Shown here: piece after piece, positions 60,001 through 64,000 of the stretch | Layout: every line of letters starts with the position of its first letter | Numbering within the stretch: position 1 is the stretch's first letter | Notes under the pieces: model-generated | The model's database searches: none | Seen by the model: the letters and a program-made list of their open reading frames with translations, nothing else | What the model was told of the DNA's origin: nothing | Translations under genes and position numbers: made by a program | Origin: Fluviicola sp. | GTDB lineage: Bacteria; Bacteroidota; Bacteroidia; Flavobacteriales_D; Crocinitomicaceae | Direction: 5' to 3' | Length of the DNA: 64,000 bases | Assembly: GCF_039596395.1 (NCBI RefSeq) | Contig: NZ_JBCNJT010000001.1 | Location: 1,275,315 to 1,339,314 of the forward strand

Positions 60001-62402
60001 AAATCGGTGATTTGGAGAAAGCTGAAAAACTGGCTTTGGATCAGCAAAACCAATTCGCAAAGAAAATGGCTGAAGCGGATGGTTTGGCAAAAGCAAACAA
60101 GATCCCTGAAGCAATCAGCACTTATAAAGCAGCAAAAACGATCAAACCGGATGATTTGGCACCGGACCAGAAAATTGCAGAACTGGAAGCGTTGTTGAAT
60201 GCAAGTAAAGTTGATCCCGCTGTAGAAGAGCAAAAACTGTACGATGCGGCCATGTCGAGAGGAAACAATGCAGCCTCTTCAAAAGATTACAACGGAGCAA
60301 TCACACAATACGAAGAAGCACTCAGACACAAAGCAAAAGACCAGACGGCGCAAAATAAGATTGCTGAAATGCGTCAGATCCTGGATGACCTCGCAAAAGA
60401 GAATGCGGCGAATAAAGAACTTCAGGGGCTGATCGCTGCTGCGGACCAGGAATTCAATAACAGCAAGTGGTCGGCTGCGAAGTCTGCTTATGACAATATT
60501 CTTGCAAAATTCCCAAGCAATGCATATGCTTACGAGCAATCGAAGAAGTGTGAGATCAAGTTGAGAGAAGAGGCGGATGCAGACAAAGAACGTGCTTACA
60601 GAAATATTATCAGTGGGGCAGACGATAAGTTTGATACTAAAAACTACGCCAAGGCAAAAGAATTATATGAACGTGCAAGCGGATTGAGACCTTCTGATCC
60701 ATATCCAAAACAGCGATTGAGAGAAATCCAGAATATTACCAGCCAACCGGTAGCAAGTAAAACGAAAGTGGAATCGAAGTCGCAAACTGTTGAACTGGCG
60801 AGTTTGGGAGAAGAAACGGATAATTCCCTGGTAGAAGGTGCTAAAAGATTGCAAAAGACAACCGAAACCCGTAAAGCCAAACGCACCAATAAAATGAATG
60901 AAAAACTTCGTGGTGTTACTGATAAAACAGGGGAATTGGCCGCGTCTCAAAATAACCAGGCATTAGCTACCGACAGTGTTTTCGGGGAGATCAGGATCGA
61001 TAACAGTGCGCGTGATGCTGCTGCGACTGCAAAAGTTCAGAACAATGTGGATGTGATAGTCGAAAAGGAGAAAGAGCTAATCAAAAGTAATGAGGAGAAC
61101 AGAACGATCAATGAGTTGAATATTGTCAACCAGAAACAACAACTGGATGCAGCAACCCAGGCAGTAATTGTATCCAATAGTGCTTTGGACGGTGTTGCAA
61201 TAGATAACAATGAAGTGCTTAAAAAATCATCATCCAATCTGAATACTACGAGTGTTGAAAAGACAAATGAGGCTTATTCGGATATTACGAAAAATGATCA
61301 GGCCTTTACAACGATCCGAATTGACCAGGAGAAAAATACCATTGATGATATGGCAGAAAGACTGGCTGAAGAACAAAAAGTGAAGGATGCCGCCATTGTT
61401 CAAACGGATCTGATGCGCAAGAACTCGGAACAAGCTTCGGAAAGAACCGTTGAAACCAAGGAGGTGTTAAAAGCTGTGGATAACAACATAACTCTTAAAA
61501 CGATTGAAGAAAAACAACTTTCCCTGAACAATGACATAAAGCTCACTGAGATTGAAAAGGTTCAGGCGGAAAATAAACTTGCAAATGATAAGGCACATGC
61601 TGAAAACACACAGCGCTTTGCAGATAAAAACGCGGAAACTTCAAAAGTAGTTGCAGAAGCAATGGCAAGCAGGGTTGAGAAGCATAGTGAGAATATCAAT
61701 ATAATAGAGGGTAAAAGAGATGAGAAAACGGAGGTCGAAAGAGCTGATTTCAATAAAGCTTACCTGAAGAATATCGAAAACAAGAACATACTGAATGAGA
61801 AAGCAATTGGAATGGAAAAACGCAATGAACTTCCTTCAATAGCTGCTGTGGAAAACAAAAAGAGTTTTACCGAAATTCAGGATGCAAGCAATCAGTCAAA
61901 ACTTGATTATCAAAAAGCGAATGATCAGAAAGTAGTAGAGAACAATAGCAGAATTGTAAGTTCTCAAAAAGAGATTCAGGATAATGCCGGTAAAAAAGAT
62001 CACTCTGTAGAAAATGATTTATTGCTTAAGAATTCCGAAAAAGAATTGGGAACTACCAATAAGATCATTGCTGAAAAAAGTGATGACAGAGCAGTGGCTG
62101 CCAAGAAAACGATCGACGAAATTCAGTCTGCCCAACCTGTAAAAACAACGTCAGGTGCTTATGAAGTAGATTTGACGAAATATAAGGAAGGGGTAAACCA
62201 GGAGCAGTTCGATCAAATGGGGTCTGACGGATTGGTTTCTGCAATTGTTACAAGACGTGTGGTTGTAACTAATGGAAAAGCGAATGTATACGTCCGTACA
62301 CAAACGATGAACATTGTAACGTACCAAAAGAACGGAGAACCATCTACCGAATTAGTTTGGCAAAAAGAGACACAAGACGCAAAATTGAAGCGTAATTATT
62401 AA
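57030..62402 (+). CDS. Giant exported TPR / coiled-coil repeat protein
   Basis: A 1790-residue exported protein. Signal peptide (residues 1-21, VFGQ); carboxypeptidase-regulatory-like beta domain (~25-100; KKESGVTVKLMEGANTVST, KAGKVSRLLNINV); about twenty TPR-like units (~170-1235) of the form (Y/F)xxAKxKYEEALxIKPxxxxPKxKIxEI, such as KKYEEALTQYEAAVKIKP; then an Asn/Glu/Lys-rich coiled coil (~1240-1700), and a C-terminal domain of ~80 residues (YKEGVNQEQFDQMGSDGLVSAIV, RRVVVTNGKANVYVRTQTM, TYQKNGEPST). I recall similar terminal domains in Bacteroidota giant proteins. No T9SS motif of type A is clear. It probably forms a long rod in the periplasm or at the surface. The peptide repeats differ, so they are not recent copies. 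Confidence 0.88.
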   Translation: MRVKLLILISFFFLTNLVFGQIDMNFFIKTTNYTTGKKESGVTVKLMEGANTVSTATTDASGEVKLLLKAGKKYKVEVSKAGKVSRLLNINVSNVNDELLQGTSKPEGQAQISLFDEQPNVDYSYVKTNPITEFYFDGQNTVLQYDQILADKMAKRIEKIMKDAEGAAKQGEANYNSIIKQADALFTAKKYEEALTQYEAAVKIKPTEKHPNDRLIEIDGILKAAKSANLANAQLDSEYKALIASADALRDQKKYEDAIKRYQEALAKKQEQYPKDEIQKAEAAIEAAKNEAANAEKYNAAMKAGDGFYGQKSWMAARDKYKEALKIKPGDAAATAKLTDLDGKLNAQKAEQDKKQKYNDAVAAGDALMGEEKWTEAVAKYTEALTFEASATYPKDKIAEAKVKLDEIAKANALKEQITKLLAEGTTALTAKQYPGAKAKFEQVLTLDKDNAEAKTKLAEVEKQLEFEKANAEKIAKAKQLVTEGDALDKALKYADAKAKYQESIALIPDAAVQAKIDAVDAKILAEGKKAENKAKFDQAILDGDANLATSNFEAAKKKYEEAQLLDPASQVPKQKLIELGKKEAAANAEKDKNQKYQEAFNAGVAALSAKDYTTAKEKLTLATSIDNTKQEAKDKLAEVTKILADNAQAAAQKEKYDAALKAGNDLLGQNKLAEAKKKFEEASVLDPSQAEPKEKIKEVDALLAKADKEKQITQLLADGSAALTKKDLNGAKGKFQQVLALDPTNNTASEKMTEILKLENDQASEAQKQAAFDKLKGEGMSFQNQNKYAEAKQKYLEAKAIKSDEEVEKAIIWCDKKIAEELKDAELNKKYNAILTEAKDLEAAKKYDEAITKYGEALAVKNEQEPKNRIEAIKALKAQNAEQQKVEEEYQAAIKKGDDLVLAKKYTDAIQAYNSALVLKPYEKLPVEKAENAKKLSEQETFDGDQAYQKIIDVGNKAFEEKNYVKAKEMFNRAANFRPADQYPKQKLQEIGDLEKAEKLALDQQNQFAKKMAEADGLAKANKIPEAISTYKAAKTIKPDDLAPDQKIAELEALLNASKVDPAVEEQKLYDAAMSRGNNAASSKDYNGAITQYEEALRHKAKDQTAQNKIAEMRQILDDLAKENAANKELQGLIAAADQEFNNSKWSAAKSAYDNILAKFPSNAYAYEQSKKCEIKLREEADADKERAYRNIISGADDKFDTKNYAKAKELYERASGLRPSDPYPKQRLREIQNITSQPVASKTKVESKSQTVELASLGEETDNSLVEGAKRLQKTTETRKAKRTNKMNEKLRGVTDKTGELAASQNNQALATDSVFGEIRIDNSARDAAATAKVQNNVDVIVEKEKELIKSNEENRTINELNIVNQKQQLDAATQAVIVSNSALDGVAIDNNEVLKKSSSNLNTTSVEKTNEAYSDITKNDQAFTTIRIDQEKNTIDDMAERLAEEQKVKDAAIVQTDLMRKNSEQASERTVETKEVLKAVDNNITLKTIEEKQLSLNNDIKLTEIEKVQAENKLANDKAHAENTQRFADKNAETSKVVAEAMASRVEKHSENINIIEGKRDEKTEVERADFNKAYLKNIENKNILNEKAIGMEKRNELPSIAAVENKKSFTEIQDASNQSKLDYQKANDQKVVENNSRIVSSQKEIQDNAGKKDHSVENDLLLKNSEKELGTTNKIIAEKSDDRAVAAKKTIDEIQSAQPVKTTSGAYEVDLTKYKEGVNQEQFDQMGSDGLVSAIVTRRVVVTNGKANVYVRTQTMNIVTYQKNGEPSTELVWQKETQDAKLKRNY

Positions 62403-62420
62403 ATCAGTAATATTATTATG

Positions 62421-62460
62421 AACAAGTGAGGGCGGAAAATTTTCCGCCCTCACTTGTTTT
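62421..62460. terminator. Palindromic terminator after the giant gene
   Basis: AACAAGTGAGGGCGGAAAA followed directly by its exact complement (62421-62439, 62440-62458) and TT; GGCGGAAAATTTTCCGCC family. Confidence 0.88.
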
Positions 62461-62508
62461 ATTGACTTTCAATTCGACTAATTTCGGGCTCAAATTAAAT
62501 TCCTGTTT

Positions 62509-63864
62509 ATGAATGTTCATTTTATTGCAATTGGAGGGAGCGCGATGCATAATTTAGCTATTGCTTTATCCCGGAAAGGAGCACAGGTAACCGGTTCCGA
62601 TGATGAGATATTTGAACCTTCCCGGACGCGCTTGGAGAAACAGGGAATTTTACCGGCTGCAATTGGCTGGTTTCCTGAAAAGATTACTTCGGAACTGGAT
62701 GCCGTTATCCTGGGAATGCATGCCCGTGAAGACAATCCGGAATTGTTGAAAGCAAAGGAACTGAATATTCCCATTTATTCTTACCCGGAATACCTCTACG
62801 AGCAGAGTAAAGACCAGTACCGCATAGTCATCGGTGGGAGCCATGGTAAAACAACCATTACCTCTATGTTGCTTCACGTGGTGAATGAATTGGGACTGAA
62901 TGTGGATTACATGGTGGGCGCGCAACTGGAAGGCTACGATTGCATGGTCAAGCTTTCCGAAGATGCTGCATTTATGATCCTTGAAGGTGACGAGTATTTG
63001 AGTTCTCCGATTGACAGAAGGCCAAAGTTTCATTTATATAAGCCGGATACTGCTTTAATCAGTGGCATTGCCTGGGATCATATCAATGTATTCCCGACCT
63101 GGGAGAATTATGTGGACCAGTTCCGTAAATTCTGTGAAGTGATCGAACCGGGAGGAAAATTGATCTACAATGTTGAAGATCCGACAGTGAAAAGCCTGGG
63201 AGAAGAGTTTGCATCTAAACTGGAAACGAAACCTTACCAAACTCCGGAATACCGGATAACGGAAACCGGAACCATCCTGATCCATGAAGGGAAAGAATAT
63301 GAATTACAGGTTTTCGGAGCTCACAACCTGCAAAACCTCGTCGGAGCCATGCGTTTGGCAGAATCGATGCATATTCCCAATCACGATTTCCTGACAGCTA
63401 TCAAAACATTCAAAGGAGCAGGAAAGAGGCTTCAAAAAGTTGCAGAACAAGGATCTTTTACGATGTTTAAGGATTTTGCGCATTCACCTTCTAAATTGAA
63501 AGCGACCACTTCTGCCGTGAAAGAACAATATCCGAACCGGAATGTAGTTGCGTGTATGGAGTTGCATACTTTTTCATCGTTGAGAAAAGAGTTTTTACCC
63601 TTATACGACGGAGCAATGAATGCAGCGGACGAAGCTCTGGTGTATTTTAGTCCGGCGGTAGTTGCACACAAGAAGCTGGAGCCTTTGACAATCGAACAGG
63701 TTCAGACGGCTTTCGGCGGAAAAGTAAAGGTCGTAAATAACACGGAAGATGTACTGGAATTTATCCGCTCAAAGAATTGGGATAACTCGGTTTTACTGAT
63801 GATGTCGTCGGGGAATTTTGACGGGATCGATTATGAGAAATTGGGAGAGGAGTTGGTTGAGTAG
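62509..63864 (+). CDS. mpl: Murein peptide ligase (Mpl)
   Basis: A 451-residue cytoplasmic ligase of the Mur family. N-terminal Rossmann motif IAIGGSAMHNLAIALSRKG, ATP-binding loop GGSHGKTTITSML near residue 113, LEGDEYLSSPIDRRPKF, AWDHINVFPTWENYVDQF, GAHNLQNLVGAMRLA, and KTFKGAGKRLQKV followed by FAHSPSKLKAT. It joins UDP-MurNAc to the recycled L-Ala-gamma-D-Glu-meso-DAP tripeptide, so the cell recycles murein. The SHGKTT and HSP motifs agree with Mpl more than MurC. Palindromic terminators lie on both sides. Confidence 0.93.
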   Translation: MNVHFIAIGGSAMHNLAIALSRKGAQVTGSDDEIFEPSRTRLEKQGILPAAIGWFPEKITSELDAVILGMHAREDNPELLKAKELNIPIYSYPEYLYEQSKDQYRIVIGGSHGKTTITSMLLHVVNELGLNVDYMVGAQLEGYDCMVKLSEDAAFMILEGDEYLSSPIDRRPKFHLYKPDTALISGIAWDHINVFPTWENYVDQFRKFCEVIEPGGKLIYNVEDPTVKSLGEEFASKLETKPYQTPEYRITETGTILIHEGKEYELQVFGAHNLQNLVGAMRLAESMHIPNHDFLTAIKTFKGAGKRLQKVAEQGSFTMFKDFAHSPSKLKATTSAVKEQYPNRNVVACMELHTFSSLRKEFLPLYDGAMNAADEALVYFSPAVVAHKKLEPLTIEQVQTAFGGKVKVVNNTEDVLEFIRSKNWDNSVLLMMSSGNFDGIDYEKLGEELVE

Positions 63865-63887
63865 ACGAGACATTCGATATTTATATA

Positions 63888-63925
63888 AAACAATAAGGGC
63901 GTAAAATTTTACGCCCTTATTGTTT
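63888..63925. terminator. Palindromic terminator between converging genes
   Basis: AAACAATAAGGGCGTAAAA followed directly by its exact complement (63888-63906, 63907-63925); GGCGnAAAATTTTnCGCC family. It lies between mpl and the minus-strand partial gene, touching the latter's stop codon. Confidence 0.88.
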
Positions 63926-64000
63926 ATTTCGGTTGCCGGAATAATACCCGGCGATAAATGACTGTCAGGACGAGTGCATTGATTACGGAAAGCATTAGCA
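63924..64000 (-). CDS. C-terminal end of a membrane protein (partial)
   Basis: On the minus strand a frame is open from the window edge to TAA at 63924-63926, coding about 25 residues: MLSVINALVLTVIYRRVLF then RQPK. The hydrophobic run with a basic end looks like the last membrane helix of a membrane protein. The palindromic terminator right after the stop supports a real gene end. Family unknown. Confidence 0.6.
   Translation of the reverse strand, partial: LMLSVINALVLTVIYRRVLFRQPK

Noticed and set aside
57125-62400. Many minus-strand and shifted open frames inside the 1790-residue gene
   Set aside because: They are shadows of a repetitive coding sequence with biased codons; the products are Ser/Phe/Leu-rich with no start context and the plus-strand frame is intact.
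1-64000. tRNA or rRNA genes, insertion sequences or prophage
   Set aside because: I read the intergenic regions for cloverleaf arms, CCA ends, transposase motifs and terminal inverted repeats with target duplications and found none.

Overview
The window looks like chromosomal DNA from a Bacteroidota bacterium, most likely order Flavobacteriales and perhaps near Fluviicola/Crocinitomicaceae. The family-level placement is inference. The evidence is: promoters with TAnnTTTG -7 boxes, secreted proteins ending in type IX secretion (T9SS) sorting domains, many signal-peptide and lipoprotein genes of unknown function, a phosphosulfolactate synthase-like gene, an SpmA-SpmB fusion, and little visible Shine-Dalgarno use. 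I see no rRNA, tRNA, CRISPR array, intact transposase, integrase or prophage. Base composition looks fairly even, and most of the window reads as stable core or lineage-specific chromosome.

Layout. 1-6.2 kb: tail of a GH92 glycosidase, a minimal pyruvate-kinase-like protein, DinB-like, SIP-type flavoprotein plus AraC regulator, YdeI and DUF1801 proteins, small secreted unknowns. 6.4-10.1 kb: secreted PQQ-type sugar dehydrogenase with a T9SS tail; a TetR regulator followed by a 26-bp near-perfect palindrome and a promoter driving a three-gene membrane/DUF3817/rhodanese operon. 10.1-17.7 kb: lipoproteins, two WG-repeat proteins, a CPBP protease, HEAT-like and SUFU-domain proteins, a GNAT. 18.0-23.3 kb: a potassium locus with a truncated KdpD-like kinase, KdpE-like regulator, Kup transporter and outer-membrane porin. 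23.3-24.05 kb: a 760-bp non-coding interval holding a candidate ~190-nt small RNA with its own promoter and terminator, facing a tiny ORF preceded by four 11-bp tandem repeats.

24-32.7 kb: flavin monooxygenase-like protein, a lipoprotein, a TPR protein, and two adjacent T9SS cargo proteins, one a 1451-residue beta-helix protein built of three ~448-residue tandem units and the other with a nidogen-like domain. 32.9-38.1 kb: TPR protein, ComA-like phosphosulfolactate synthase, WD40 protein, site-2 protease, Smr protein, membrane protein. 38.1-44.8 kb, mostly minus strand: MliC-like inhibitor, GNAT, SpmAB fusion, a glutamine amidotransferase overlapping a YrdC/Sua5 protein, DUF1573 lipoprotein and S41 protease. 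45-57 kb: NlpC/P60 hydrolase, an 1103-residue propeller-Y_Y_Y-SpoIIE signalling protein, a polyamine operon (AdoMet-decarboxylase/spermidine-synthase fusion plus agmatinase family enzyme), alpha/beta hydrolase, EF-P, TatA, a GAD/DUF1851-like protein and a DAO-type oxidoreductase. 57-64 kb: a 1790-residue secreted TPR/coiled-coil protein, the Mpl murein ligase, and the tail of a minus-strand gene.

Recurring structure. At least eight gene ends carry long palindromes of two sequence families, one centred on GGCGnAAAATTTTnCGCC and one on CGATTAATCG. They sit at gene 3' ends, often between converging genes, and probably act as bidirectional terminators. The best candidates for new biology are the small RNA / tandem-repeat interval, the TetR-palindrome operon, the Kup locus with a stripped-down KdpD, the SpeD-SpeE fusion and the 1790-residue surface protein.
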